Assembly: GCA_035620975.1 (NCBI GenBank)
Contig: DASPFV010000093.1
Location: 1-28,182, forward strand
Direction: 5' to 3'
Origin: DASPFV01 sp035620975
GTDB taxonomy: Bacteria; Acidobacteriota; Vicinamibacteria; Vicinamibacterales; 2-12-FULL-66-21
DNA: 28,182 nucleotides
Part shown: one piece after another, positions 1 to 8,901 of the stretch
Layout: each line of letters opens with the position of its first letter
How positions within the stretch are numbered: position 1 is the stretch's first letter
Notes under the pieces: generated by a model
What the model saw: the letters and a program-made list of their open reading frames with translations, nothing else
Databases searched by the model: none
What the model was told of the DNA's origin: nothing
Position numbers and translations under genes: made by a program

Positions 1-219
1 CGGTTCAGCGGTGCTCGGTCCGGCTCCCGGTCCGGTCCCTGGTTCCTCGAACCCGGAACCTGGAACTCCTGAACCTCGAACCCTGAACCTGGAACCGAAC
101 CTGGAACCCGGAACCTTGAACCTGGAACCGTGAACCAGCAACCGAACCCGGAACCCGGAACCTGGAACCCTGAACCAGGAACCGAACCTGGAACCTTGAA
201 CCAGGAACCTTGAACCCCG
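1..219. repeat. GGTTC/GGAACC word array (A), cut by window edge
   Basis: The stretch is almost entirely degenerate 6-8 nt words: a short left part with GGTTC/GGTCC words (1-50) and a long right part with the complementary form (GGAACC, TGAACC, about 50-217). It stops 2-5 nt from the lolD stop codon. I see no ORF, promoter or RNA gene in it. The left end may continue outside the window. Confidence 0.85.
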
Positions 220-1227
<1,008 letters not shown>

Positions 1228-2514
1228 CTATTGGTATCTCAAAGCCTGTGCCGGGTCCAGCTTCGAGGCCTGCCTCGAGGGATAGATGGTCGCGACGAAG
1301 CAGATCAGCACGGCGGACACGACGACCACCACGAAATCGAGCGGCTGCAGGCGGAACGGCACGTGTGAAATCTGGTACACGTCAATGGGGATGCTGATCA
1401 GCTTGTACCGATCCAGCACGTAGATCAGGGCAGTGCCGAGCGCGGCGCCGCCGATCGTGCCGACCAGGCCGATGATGAGCCCCTGCAGCACGAAGATCCG
1501 GCGGATGCTCGCCGCCGAACAGCCCATCGTCTTCAGGATCGCGATGTCCCGGCTCTTCTCCATGACGAGCAGGATCAGCGACGCGACGATGTTGAGGGCC
1601 GCGACCGTGACGATGAGGCCGATGGTGATCGAGATGGCCATCTTCTCGATCCACAGCGCGCCGAAGAGCGACCGGTTCATGTCGGCCCAGTCCTGCGCCT
1701 GGTACTCCGGGCCGAGCGCCGCGGGAATGCCCGCGGCCACGCCTGGCGCGCGGAACATGTCGTCGAGGCGCACCTCGACGTAGGCGGGCTGCTCCTGGCC
1801 GAACAGCCGCTTCGCGACGTCGAGGTGGACGTACCCATACCCCGCGTCGAACTCGTACAGGCCGAGCGAGAAGACGCCCACCACCTTGAAGCTCCGCTGC
1901 CGGAGCTGCGGGCCCATGGGCGTCAGCGTGCCTTCCGTGGTGAGCACCCGGATCGTATCCCCCATGTAGACGCCGAGCTTGTCGGCCAGGTCGCGCCCCA
2001 GCACGATGCCCGGCGAGTCCCGGCTGTCGGTGAGGGCGTCCAGGCGGCCGGCCTGCATCGAGTGCTCGAGGTCGGTGACGTCCGCTTCGAGCTCGGGGAT
2101 GATGCCCTTGACAGAGAGCGCGACGTCGTTGCTCGCGCCCGTCGCGATCCCCAGGTTCACGATCACGGGCGCGGCCCCGACGACGTGCGGGAGCGCGCGC
2201 AGCCGCTGGACGACCTCGTCGGGGTTGTCGAGCCCGCCGACCTTGTACACGTAGACGTGGGCCGTGGACCCGACGATCCGGTCGCGCAACTCGCCCTGCA
2301 GGCCGGTCATGAGCGCCAGCGCGATGAGGAGGGCCATGACGCCGACCCCCACGCCGATCACCGAGATGAGCGAGATCAGCGAGATGAACGCCTGCTTGCG
2401 CTTAGCCAGGAGGTAACGCAGCGCCACGAACAGCTCCAGCGGGAGGTCGCTGGTGCGCGAGCGCGGCCGGGCACGGACCGAGGGGAGGACCGAATCGGAC
2501 AAAGGCTGACTCAT
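1228..2514 (-). CDS. LolC/LolE family lipoprotein-releasing permease
   Basis: Inner-membrane permease partner of LolD. The 428-residue protein has the family architecture: a cytoplasmic N-terminus with the ALRYLLAKRKQAFISLIS entry motif (about 31-48), a first membrane segment (about 45-70), a large periplasmic domain (about 75-285), then three membrane segments (about 293-317, 340-362, 388-408) and the FtsX-type ending IYPSRQASKLDPAQALRY. Start ATG at 2514, 11 nt after the lysS stop, so probably cotranscribed with lysS. Only one permease gene is visible, so it may act as a homodimer (LolF-like) or have a partner elsewhere; I therefore give no C/E assignment. Confidence 0.9.
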   Translation of the reverse strand: MSQPLSDSVLPSVRARPRSRTSDLPLELFVALRYLLAKRKQAFISLISLISVIGVGVGVMALLIALALMTGLQGELRDRIVGSTAHVYVYKVGGLDNPDEVVQRLRALPHVVGAAPVIVNLGIATGASNDVALSVKGIIPELEADVTDLEHSMQAGRLDALTDSRDSPGIVLGRDLADKLGVYMGDTIRVLTTEGTLTPMGPQLRQRSFKVVGVFSLGLYEFDAGYGYVHLDVAKRLFGQEQPAYVEVRLDDMFRAPGVAAGIPAALGPEYQAQDWADMNRSLFGALWIEKMAISITIGLIVTVAALNIVASLILLVMEKSRDIAILKTMGCSAASIRRIFVLQGLIIGLVGTIGGAALGTALIYVLDRYKLISIPIDVYQISHVPFRLQPLDFVVVVVSAVLICFVATIYPSRQASKLDPAQALRYQ

Positions 2515-2525
2515 TCCATGGCCTC

Positions 2526-4025
2526 TCAGTCGCTGCGCGGGCGCATCAGCGGGAACAGAATCACGTCCCGGATGGAGGGGCTGTTGGTCAGCAGCATCAC
2601 CAGGCGATCGATGCCGACGCCTTCGCCGGCCGTGGGCGGCATGCCGTATTCGAGCGCGCGGATGTAGTCCTCGTCCATGACGTGCGCCTCGAGATCGCCG
2701 GCCGCCTTGTGCGCGATCTGCCCCTCGAAGCGGCGCCGCTGCTCCGCGGGATCGTTGAGCTCGCTGAACGCGTTCGCCACCTCGAAGCCACCGATGTAGA
2801 GCTCGAAGCGCTCCACCGTCCCGGGATCGTCCGGCTTCTGCTTCGACAGGGGGGAGACCTCGGTCGGAAAGTCGTACACGAAGGTGGGCTGGATCAGCCT
2901 GTCCTCGCAGGTCCGCTCGAAGATCTCAGTCACGATCTTCCCCGGCCCCCACGCCGGGTGCAGCTCGAGGTGCAGCCGCCTGGCAATCGCCACGGCGGTG
3001 TCGCGCTGGCGGAGGTCCAGCTCGGTGACCGCCTCCCCGAGCTTCGCCGAGGCAGCGTCCCGCGCGCCCTCACGCAGCGACAGCCGCCGGTACGGCGGCG
3101 CGAGCGAGATCTCGTGCTCCCCGAAGCGGACGTGATCGGTGCCCACCGCCTCCCGGGCGACGAAGGCGATCATCTCCTCCGACATGGCCATCAGGTCCTG
3201 ATAGTCGCTGTAGGCCTGGTAGAACTCGAGCATCGTGAACTCGGGATTGTGCTGCGTCGAGATGCCCTCGTTCCGGAAGTTACGGTTGATCTCGTAGACC
3301 CGTTCGATGCCGCCGACAGTCAGGCGCTTGAGGTACAGCTCGGGCGCGATCCGCAGGAAGAGCTCCATGTCGAGCGCGTTGTGATGCGTCACGAACGGGC
3401 GAGCCAGTGCCCCGCCGGCAATCGGCTGCATCATCGGCGTCTCGACTTCGAGATAGCCCCGCGCATTCAGGAACGTGCGCATGGCGGCGAGCACGCGGCT
3501 GCGCACCTCGAAGACCCGGCGCGACTCGGGGTTCACGATGAGGTCGAGGTAGCGCTGGCGATAGCGGGTCTCGATATCCTGCAGCCCGTGCCATTTCTCG
3601 GGGAGCGGGATGAAGCACTTCGCGAGGAACTCGAGCGCCGAGGCGTAGACGGTCAGCTCCTCCGTCTTCGTGCGGAACAGGTATCCCGCCACGCCGACGA
3701 AATCGCCGAAGTCGAGCAGCTTGAAAATCGAGAAGTCCCGGGCGGGCAGGGAGTCCTGGCGCACGTAGACCTGGATGCGCTCGCGGCCGTCCGAAATGAC
3801 GAGGAAGTTGGCCTTCCCGAAGCTCCGGATGGCCAGAATGCGCCCGGCCGTCGTCGTCTCGACCCGCTCCTCTTCCAGCTCCGACTTCGTCTTGTGGCCG
3901 TGGACGGTGACGAGCTCCTGCACGGTGTGGGTCCGGCGGAAGGTCCGGGGGTATGGCTCGACGCCGAGCTTGAGGAGCTGCTCGAAATTCGCCCGGCGTT
4001 GCTGCAGCAGTTCGGTTTCTGACAT
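2526..4025 (-). CDS. lysS: Lysyl-tRNA synthetase, class II
   Basis: Charges tRNA-Lys with lysine using ATP, in the cytoplasm. The 499-residue length is normal for bacterial LysRS. The N-terminal OB-fold anticodon-binding domain covers about residues 55-160 (GRILAIRSFGKANFLVI). The class II core follows, with motif 1 around LRTRGYLEVETPMMQP-like sequence (residues about 190-205), motif 2 FRNEGISTQHNPEFTMLEFY (about 251-270) and motif 3 GEGVGIDRLVML (about 468-479). Start ATG at 4025. It follows nusB after a 97-nt gap and precedes lolC/E by 11 nt. Nothing is missing. Confidence 0.97.
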   Translation of the reverse strand: MSETELLQQRRANFEQLLKLGVEPYPRTFRRTHTVQELVTVHGHKTKSELEEERVETTTAGRILAIRSFGKANFLVISDGRERIQVYVRQDSLPARDFSIFKLLDFGDFVGVAGYLFRTKTEELTVYASALEFLAKCFIPLPEKWHGLQDIETRYRQRYLDLIVNPESRRVFEVRSRVLAAMRTFLNARGYLEVETPMMQPIAGGALARPFVTHHNALDMELFLRIAPELYLKRLTVGGIERVYEINRNFRNEGISTQHNPEFTMLEFYQAYSDYQDLMAMSEEMIAFVAREAVGTDHVRFGEHEISLAPPYRRLSLREGARDAASAKLGEAVTELDLRQRDTAVAIARRLHLELHPAWGPGKIVTEIFERTCEDRLIQPTFVYDFPTEVSPLSKQKPDDPGTVERFELYIGGFEVANAFSELNDPAEQRRRFEGQIAHKAAGDLEAHVMDEDYIRALEYGMPPTAGEGVGIDRLVMLLTNSPSIRDVILFPLMRPRSD

Positions 4026-4122
4026 TGTCTGGAATCAGCTCGTGAGTCACGCCGCGGGGACTGCGATTCATTCACCTGCGAGGCGACTCGGGCCGTTCGC
4101 TTCGAAAACCCGCTTCCGCAGT

Positions 4123-4557
4123 CTACCTCCCCAGCTCTTTTCTGACCGCGTCCAGCACGCCGTTGACGAACGGGACCGCTTCCTCGCCGCTGAACGTCCG
4201 CGCCAGCTCGATCGCCTCGTTGATGATCACCCGGGCCGGGGTCTGCACTTCCGTGAGCAGTTCGTACACCGCCAGCCGGAGCACGAGGCGATCGATCACG
4301 GCCATCCGCTCGACCCGCCAGTTCGTCGCGTGCTGCGCAAGCTTGTGATCGATCTCGGCCAGGCGCTCGATCGTGCCGCGCACGAGCCCGTTGGCAAACG
4401 CCCGCAGCTCATCGGCCATCTGGTCGCCGGGATCACGCGCCGGCCAGTAGGTGACGATCGCCTCGTGTGGTCCGGTGCGGCCAACCTCCCACTGGTAGAG
4501 CATCTGCAACGCTGCCTCGCGCGCGCGCCGGCGTGCCGGCGGGTCGACGCGGTTCAT
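4123..4557 (-). CDS. nusB: Transcription antitermination factor NusB
   Basis: RNA-binding all-helical protein that with NusE (S10) binds boxA in rRNA leaders and supports antitermination. The 144-residue product starts MNRVDPPARRRAREAALQML (the RR..AlQ.LYqwE start typical of NusB) and ends with the conserved region TPARVIINEAIELA...FVNGVLDAV. The start ATG at 4557 overlaps the ribH stop in an ATGA arrangement, which decides this start over a longer in-frame extension inside ribH. The ribH-nusB order is widespread in bacteria. Confidence 0.95.
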   Translation of the reverse strand: MNRVDPPARRRAREAALQMLYQWEVGRTGPHEAIVTYWPARDPGDQMADELRAFANGLVRGTIERLAEIDHKLAQHATNWRVERMAVIDRLVLRLAVYELLTEVQTPARVIINEAIELARTFSGEEAVPFVNGVLDAVRKELGR

Positions 4558-5048
4558 CGCCGGGCGCCGCCGCGGAACGTCCGGAACAAGCCGGCCATCT
4601 CGATGGCGGCCGCGGCGGCCTCGAACCCCTTGTTCGTGCGGTCGCCTGCCGCCCGCTCCTCGGCCTGCTCCCACGTGTCGGTGGTCAGGACGCCGAACGC
4701 CATCGGCACGCCGGTGTCGCCCGAGGCCTCCTGGATGCCGTGCGCGACCGAGGTCGAGATGTACTCGAAATGCGGCGTCGCGCCCCGGATCACGCACCCG
4801 AGACAGACGATGGCGTCGAACCGGCCCGTGTCGGCGGCGCCGCGGGCGGCCTGGGGCAGCTCGAACGCCCCCGGGACACGAAACACTTCGACGTCCGCGT
4901 CGGTCGCGCCGGCCTCGGCGAGCGCAGCGCGCGCGCCGTCGCAGAGGCTCTCGGTAACCCGCTCGTTGAAGCGGGAGACGACGATGGCAAAGCGGAAACC
5001 GGCGGCGCCGGACAACGGCGCGGCCGACGGCATCTCGGAAGGGCGCAC
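4554..5048 (-). CDS. ribH: 6,7-dimethyl-8-ribityllumazine synthase
   Basis: Penultimate enzyme of riboflavin synthesis: condenses 5-amino-6-ribitylaminouracil with 3,4-dihydroxy-2-butanone 4-phosphate. The 164-residue protein contains VSRFNE (about 24-29), VPGAFELP (about 58-65), the loop GCVIRGATPHFEYI (about 84-97, with the active-site His), GVPMAFGVLTTDT (about 113-125) and NKGFEAA. Start GTG at 5048, only 3 nt after the upstream enoyl-CoA hydratase stop; its end overlaps nusB by 4 nt. Other rib genes are not in this window. Confidence 0.96.
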   Translation of the reverse strand: MRPSEMPSAAPLSGAAGFRFAIVVSRFNERVTESLCDGARAALAEAGATDADVEVFRVPGAFELPQAARGAADTGRFDAIVCLGCVIRGATPHFEYISTSVAHGIQEASGDTGVPMAFGVLTTDTWEQAEERAAGDRTNKGFEAAAAAIEMAGLFRTFRGGARR

Positions 5049-5051
5049 GGC

Positions 5052-5852
5052 CTATCGTCCCTTGAAAACAGCCTTGCGCTTCTCGAGAAAGGCCCGGGTC
5101 CCCTCGCGCATGTCCTCGGTGCTCGCGGCGAGGCCGAAGAGCGTGGCTTCGAACGTCTGTGCCTCCGCAAGGCTCATCTGCTCTCCGCGATTGACCGCCT
5201 CGATGATGTAGCGGACCGCGACGGGTGCCTTGGCTGCGAGGACGCCGGCGAGCTTCCGCGCCTCGGACATCAGCTCGGCCGCCGGCACCACCCGGTTGAC
5301 CAGCCCGAGACGATGGGCTTCCTCCGCAGTGATCTGATCGCCGGTCAGCAACAGCTCGAGCGCGCGGCCTTTTCCGACGAGCCGGGGCAACCGCTGCGAG
5401 CCGGCGAACCCGGGCATGATGCCCAGGTTGATCTCCGGCTGCCCGATCTTCGCCGTGTCCGCGGCAATCCGGATGGTACAGGCCATCGCCAGCTCGCAGC
5501 CGCCTCCCAGCGCGTAGCCGTTGATGGCGGCAATCACGGGCTTGCCCATGTGCTCGATCAGATCGAGCACGTGCTGCCCCGCCGCCGCATGGTCCTTCCC
5601 GGAGCCTGGGGTCTGGCCAGCCAGCTCGTTGATGTCGGCGCCGGCAACGAACGCCTTCTCCCCTGCCCCGGTAATCACGACCGCACGCACACCCTCGTCG
5701 TGCTTCAGCGCCAGGATCGTCCGCCGCAGCTCGTCCATCGTCTGCGCGTTCAGCGCGTTGAGGACGCCGGGACGGTTCACCGTCACGACCGCGATCGCGC
5801 CATCGCGCTCGATCAGCAGGTTCTGGAGGCCGTCAACACTATAGGAGGTCAT
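5052..5852 (-). CDS. Enoyl-CoA hydratase/isomerase (crotonase) family protein
   Basis: Crotonase-fold enzyme, probably hydrating 2-enoyl-CoA in beta-oxidation or a related acyl-CoA pathway. The 266-residue protein has the oxyanion-hole segments GEKAFVAGADINEL (about 64-77) and INGYALGGGCELAMA (about 102-116), plus both glutamates needed for hydratase activity: one in GGGCELAM and one in GQPEINLG (about 137). I chose ATG at 5852 (MTSYSVDGLQNLL) because upstream in-frame codons overlap the promoter-like sequence and are not family-like. It precedes ribH by 3 nt, so ribH and nusB probably share its transcript. Substrate length cannot be told from sequence. Confidence 0.92.
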   Translation of the reverse strand: MTSYSVDGLQNLLIERDGAIAVVTVNRPGVLNALNAQTMDELRRTILALKHDEGVRAVVITGAGEKAFVAGADINELAGQTPGSGKDHAAAGQHVLDLIEHMGKPVIAAINGYALGGGCELAMACTIRIAADTAKIGQPEINLGIMPGFAGSQRLPRLVGKGRALELLLTGDQITAEEAHRLGLVNRVVPAAELMSEARKLAGVLAAKAPVAVRYIIEAVNRGEQMSLAEAQTFEATLFGLAASTEDMREGTRAFLEKRKAVFKGR

Positions 5853-5868
5853 GGGAAATGCTTGAAGC

Positions 5869-5897
5869 AGTATACCTTTGGAGCTTCCACCTTCGAG
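5869..5897 (-). promoter_or_regulatory. Candidate promoter of the enoyl-CoA hydratase-ribH-nusB operon
   Basis: On the minus strand there is a good -10 hexamer TATACT (plus positions 5869-5874) preceded, with 17 nt spacing, by a weak -35 CTCGAA (5892-5897). It lies in the 114-nt gap after the VanZ-like gene and would give a leader of about 10 nt before ATG 5852. Sequence match only. Confidence 0.45.
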
Positions 5898-5966
5898 CAC
5901 GCGAGCCCGGCCTCCAGGTGGGGTGTGGCGAGCTGGGAGCGACGGCTGCGGCCCGATCACAGGCTC

Positions 5967-6377
5967 TCAGCGTTCGCGGCCCGCGACCGGCTTCAGGGCC
6001 TCCCGCACCCATTTCACGATCATCACGAAGAGCGCGCCCCCGCAGGCACCCAACGCGTCCGCGGCGACGTCGAGCACCTCGGGTGAGCGTTGGGGGACGA
6101 GAGTCTGGTGGAGCTCGTCGGTCACGCCGTACAGCACCGAGAGGAGGATGGCCGCGAGCGCCCGCGGCCACGAAACGGCCGCCAGCGCCCCGCCCGCGAA
6201 CGCGCGCAGGAACAGCGCGCTGAGCAGCGCGTACGCCGCGAAGTGCGCGGTCTTGTCGGAGATCTCGCTCGGGAGACCCGGGTCCGAGGAGGCCGAGGCC
6301 GTGAAGATGAGGCCCATGTGCAGGACGACAGGGCCCCAGAGCAGCAGGCGCGCCGACAGGGAACGGCGCTGGCTCAG
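5967..6377 (-). CDS. VanZ-like family membrane protein
   Basis: Small multi-spanning membrane protein of the VanZ-like family, whose founder confers low-level teicoplanin resistance; the general role is unknown. Visible hallmarks are a first segment RLLLWGPVVLHMGLIFTASA, DKTAHFAAYALLSALFLRAF, the loop YGVTDELHQTLVPQRSPEVLDVAADALGA (conserved D/E-H-Q and D..D residues) and a last segment GGALFVMIVKW. The only ATG (6317) falls inside the first membrane segment, so translation should begin upstream. The best candidate is CTG 6377, whose bases overlap the TGA of the preceding gene (CTGA); this start is an inference. It is coupled to the two small membrane genes upstream. Confidence 0.8.
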   Translation of the reverse strand: MSQRRSLSARLLLWGPVVLHMGLIFTASASSDPGLPSEISDKTAHFAAYALLSALFLRAFAGGALAAVSWPRALAAILLSVLYGVTDELHQTLVPQRSPEVLDVAADALGACGGALFVMIVKWVREALKPVAGRER

Positions 6378-6547
6378 AGTGGGAGCGGGTACATCAGCCA
6401 GCCGAGCACCAGCGCGGCGGCCACGAATCCGCCGAACATCGTCGCCGCCGTGCGCAGCTGGGCGGCCGGCTCGTCGCGCAGCAGCGTGGCGAACACCACC
6501 GACACCAGCGCGGCGAACACGACCAGCCAGAGCAGATGGCTGGTCAC
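6374..6547 (-). CDS. 57-residue membrane protein with two predicted helices
   Basis: A small gene between two membrane genes. GTG at 6547 overlaps the TGA of the upstream gene (GTGA) and reads MTSHLLWLVVFAALVSVV..., giving 57 residues. Two hydrophobic stretches (about 4-21 and 35-53) flank a charged loop, RDEPAAQLRT. The end is LMYPLPL, with its stop overlapping the start region of the VanZ-like gene. I do not recognise a family. A longer reading of this frame (to 6970) runs out of frame over the upstream gene and is not used. Overlaps on both sides argue for a real, translationally coupled gene. Confidence 0.7.
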   Translation of the reverse strand: MTSHLLWLVVFAALVSVVFATLLRDEPAAQLRTAATMFGGFVAAALVLGWLMYPLPL

Positions 6548-6954
6548 TTGCGCCCCATGGCGACGTCGAACACGTCGATCATGACCAGGAAGTTGAGCAG
6601 CCCCGCGACGATGAGAAACGTGTTGCCGTACTCGTACGTCGCCGCCGTCACGACGCCGCCGCCGAGGCCCAGCATCCGCGCGACGAGCCACGGCAGCCCG
6701 AGCCCGATGTCGGCCACCGCGGCCAGCGCCACCAGCGGTTCGTTCAACTGGAACGGGAAGATGCGGCCGTGCAGGGCGAGGCCTATGACGAACATCGCGA
6801 GGAGCGCGATGAGGAAGACCAGCCCTTTCTGCCTGCGACCGACCCAGAAGTGCCCGGCACCCGGAATCGCCCACGCGGCCAGACACACGAACACCAGGAT
6901 CCCGGGCTCGGCTGTCACCCGGGCCCGCTCCACCGCGGTGGATTTCAAGGGCAT
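6544..6954 (-). CDS. Small integral membrane protein, DUF6677-like
   Basis: 136 residues. After a short polar N-terminus (MPLKSTAVERARVTAEPG) come a hydrophobic segment with the motif PGAGHFWVGRRQKGLVFL (about 31-48; the P-G-xGHF.G...KG pattern common to TM2-like proteins), further helices (about 48-63 and 76-100), and a last part NTFLIVAGLLNFLVMIDVFDVAMGRK. This resembles the acidobacterial DUF6677 proteins, an assignment from memory. Function unknown. ATG at 6954; its TGA overlaps the GTG of the 57-residue gene. Confidence 0.75.
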   Translation of the reverse strand: MPLKSTAVERARVTAEPGILVFVCLAAWAIPGAGHFWVGRRQKGLVFLIALLAMFVIGLALHGRIFPFQLNEPLVALAAVADIGLGLPWLVARMLGLGGGVVTAATYEYGNTFLIVAGLLNFLVMIDVFDVAMGRK

Positions 6955-7023
6955 GTTCTCCCGGGATCATAGCGCATCTGGAATCGGCTACCAGCTCTCA
7001 GGTGGCAGAGATCCGGGATGCCA

Positions 7024-7464
7024 TCAGCCCCGCTCACTCCGCAATGCGCCGACGAAGATCCAGCCGGCGGCGGCGCCGAGCGGCAGGGCCGAGAGCGCCC
7101 GGAGCACCGAACCGGGAGTCACGAGGCCCAGCCACTCGACCGCGATCGTCGCGATCGTAGGAAGCGCGGCCATGCCCAGAACGGCACGCGAGTTCCCATT
7201 TCTGCTACCGGGCACGACCGTCCACGCCAGAAGCGCCGCCGTCGCCCCCGAGGCGTATAACCCGAAGCACCGGGCGCACACCGGCATCGGTTCGCCTGCA
7301 AGGAAGAAGGACCGGTCCGGTCGCTGATGGCAGACGGTTCCGCCCGCGTGATAGACGAGCCAGGCTGCCACCGAGCCGTCGGCGCCGCTCAACGGCGCCA
7401 GGAGCACGGCAATCACCCAGCCGACACCGATTGCCGTCAGCCCGGCAGCCAGCCAGCGGGACAC
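7024..7464 (-). CDS. DUF2085 family membrane protein
   Basis: 146-residue membrane protein. The diagnostic part is CHQRPDRSFFLAGEPMPVCA followed by RCFGLY (about 45-70): a Cys-His-Gln, then a CxRCxG block, as in DUF2085 proteins, whose cysteines may bind a metal or be redox-active. Hydrophobic segments lie at about 5-24, 68-85, 94-113 and 120-140. The start is GTG 7464; a nearby ATG at 7472 is in another frame. It lies 45 nt after the VWA gene and 69 nt before the DUF6677-like gene. Biological role unknown. Confidence 0.85.
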   Translation of the reverse strand: MSRWLAAGLTAIGVGWVIAVLLAPLSGADGSVAAWLVYHAGGTVCHQRPDRSFFLAGEPMPVCARCFGLYASGATAALLAWTVVPGSRNGNSRAVLGMAALPTIATIAVEWLGLVTPGSVLRALSALPLGAAAGWIFVGALRSERG

Positions 7465-7509
7465 GAGGTCATTGTGTTGGCAAACCCGGTCGCTGTCGAG
7501 AGGAACGAG

Positions 7510-8487
7510 TCAGCGATCCCGGAGCAGCTCCTCCACGAGCGCCGCGCCCGCCGCCTGGGCGAGATAGCCAGTGCGCGTCCGTGGACGAAGCTCGGGGCGG
7601 GTCGGAACCTTCACGATGATCCGGCGATAGCGGCCGTCCGCGCGTGCGTTCGACGGGCTGTAGCCGAGCGAGTACTGGCTGGTCAGCTCCTCCGCGATCG
7701 TCGCATAGATGCCGTTCAGCTCCGCGATGTCCTGCGGGAAGAATGCCTGAGCGCCGGTCTCCTGAGCGATCTTCCGGAGGCTGTACTGTGTTTGGGAAAA
7801 GTACCGGCGTCCGCCCGCGGGAACCGCCGCGTATCCGGACTGCAGCCCGATGGGATACACGCTGACGCCGCTCTTCTGCGCCTCCTGCATCAACTCCTCG
7901 AATCCGATCAGGCTCGCGGTGTCCTCGCCGTCCGAGAGCACGGCGATCGCCTGGCGCCGAACCTCGCCGCCCTGCCGCGCCGAGCGGCCGAACTGCTTCA
8001 GCGAGACGTAGATCGCATTGTGAAGGGCGGTTCCACCCTTGCCGCGCGTGTTCCGAATCGCGGTCGTCAGCAGGTCCACGTCGCCCGTCAGCGGCTGCAC
8101 GACGTTGACGTTGTCGTTGAACGCGACCACGGCGCCGCGATCGCCAGGCCTCAGCAGCTGCACGACACCCGCGCCGGCCTCGTGCACGAGGGCCATCTTG
8201 TCGTACATGCTCGAGCTCGTGTCGATCAGCAGGATCAGATCGATCGGCACGGCGCTCGACTCGAAGAACCGGAGCTGCTGCCGGACGCCATCCTCGTAGA
8301 CGGCGAAATCCCCGGCATCCAGCCCGGTCACCAGGCGCTTGTCGGTATCCGTGACTGTCACGCTGAGCGCGACGAGACTGGCTCCACTGCGGAAGAGAGT
8401 CGACCGCTGGGATTCGGAAGACTGCTGGGCGCCGAGAGGGGCGCCAAGCGCGACGACGACCACGGTGGCGAGGACAAAGTACTTCAC
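7510..8487 (-). CDS. Secreted VWA protein, acidobacterial VWFA-related type
   Basis: 325-residue exported protein. It opens with a signal peptide (KYFVLATVVVVALGAPLGAQ), then a beta-rich segment with VTDTDKRLVTGLDAGDFAVYEDG, typical of the 'VWFA-related Acidobacterial domain' family. The VWA fold follows with a complete MIDAS: DTSSS in LILLIDTSSSM (about 87-97), the Thr of GKGGTALHNAIY, and the Asp of VLSDGEDTAS. The C-terminal part (YSLGYSPSNARADGRYRRI, KVPTRP) is also family-typical. I prefer GTG 8487 over the upstream ATG 8517 because GGAG (8493-8496) lies 5 nt before it and the signal peptide then starts MKYF. Function in this family is unknown; adhesion or protein binding is inferred from the fold. 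Confidence 0.88.
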   Translation of the reverse strand: MKYFVLATVVVVALGAPLGAQQSSESQRSTLFRSGASLVALSVTVTDTDKRLVTGLDAGDFAVYEDGVRQQLRFFESSAVPIDLILLIDTSSSMYDKMALVHEAGAGVVQLLRPGDRGAVVAFNDNVNVVQPLTGDVDLLTTAIRNTRGKGGTALHNAIYVSLKQFGRSARQGGEVRRQAIAVLSDGEDTASLIGFEELMQEAQKSGVSVYPIGLQSGYAAVPAGGRRYFSQTQYSLRKIAQETGAQAFFPQDIAELNGIYATIAEELTSQYSLGYSPSNARADGRYRRIIVKVPTRPELRPRTRTGYLAQAAGAALVEELLRDR

Positions 8488-8901
8488 GACAACTCCAATC
8501 GGCGGTCGTCGGTGCAAGGTCCGCTCCAGATCGAAGTGCGCACCGCACGGCTAGCCCGCCTTGACCCCTCTGAACTTGTACAGATGAGTCAGATTCTCCG
8601 GGGTCACAGGCCGACCGCGCATCAGCGCGGCGTTATCAAGCAATGCCACTAGCGAGGCGGAGCCTCGATGGTCTGAGGCGCAGCCTCGCTAGAAACTCGG
8701 CCGCGGCGACGCCTCCGGCAGCGACTGCCGTCCTGCAGCCTCCAGATCGGGATTGTTCAGGGAATCTCGTGGGCGGGTCGCGCGGAACCGCCGTCCGATC
8801 GCTCGCGCCAGGGGACCGTCGGAACCGGTGACGCCGGAGCAGCATCAGGCCCGCGATTGGCGCCGAAAGCCGACAGGTCGTGGGTACGAACAGGAAAGCT
8901 C
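8488..8901. other. Gene-free 414-nt region between VWA and PfkB genes
   Basis: No coding sequence is supported; the short ORFs here lack family features. It holds the VWA gene's ribosome-binding site (8493-8496), a loose inverted pair TGACCCC (8562-8568) and GGGGTCA (8600-8606), and the nested palindrome at 8649-8692. The remainder, 8693-8901, shows nothing I can name. Confidence 0.6.
8649..8692. repeat. REP-like nested palindrome with two mini hairpins
   Basis: A perfect 10-bp inverted repeat, CTAGCGAGGC (8649-8658) and GCCTCGCTAG (8683-8692), encloses two identical small hairpins, GAGGC-N3-GCCTC, at 8654-8666 and 8675-8687. It can fold either as one long stem or as two short ones. It lies downstream of the PfkB gene end and upstream of the VWA gene. 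It could be a terminator for the PfkB gene (no T-tract) or a dispersed REP-type repeat. Confidence 0.65.

Noticed and set aside
5841..5866. AGGAGGTC followed by ATG on the plus strand
   Set aside because: The ATG at 5851 opens only four codons before TGA, so the Shine-Dalgarno match is chance inside the hydratase start region.
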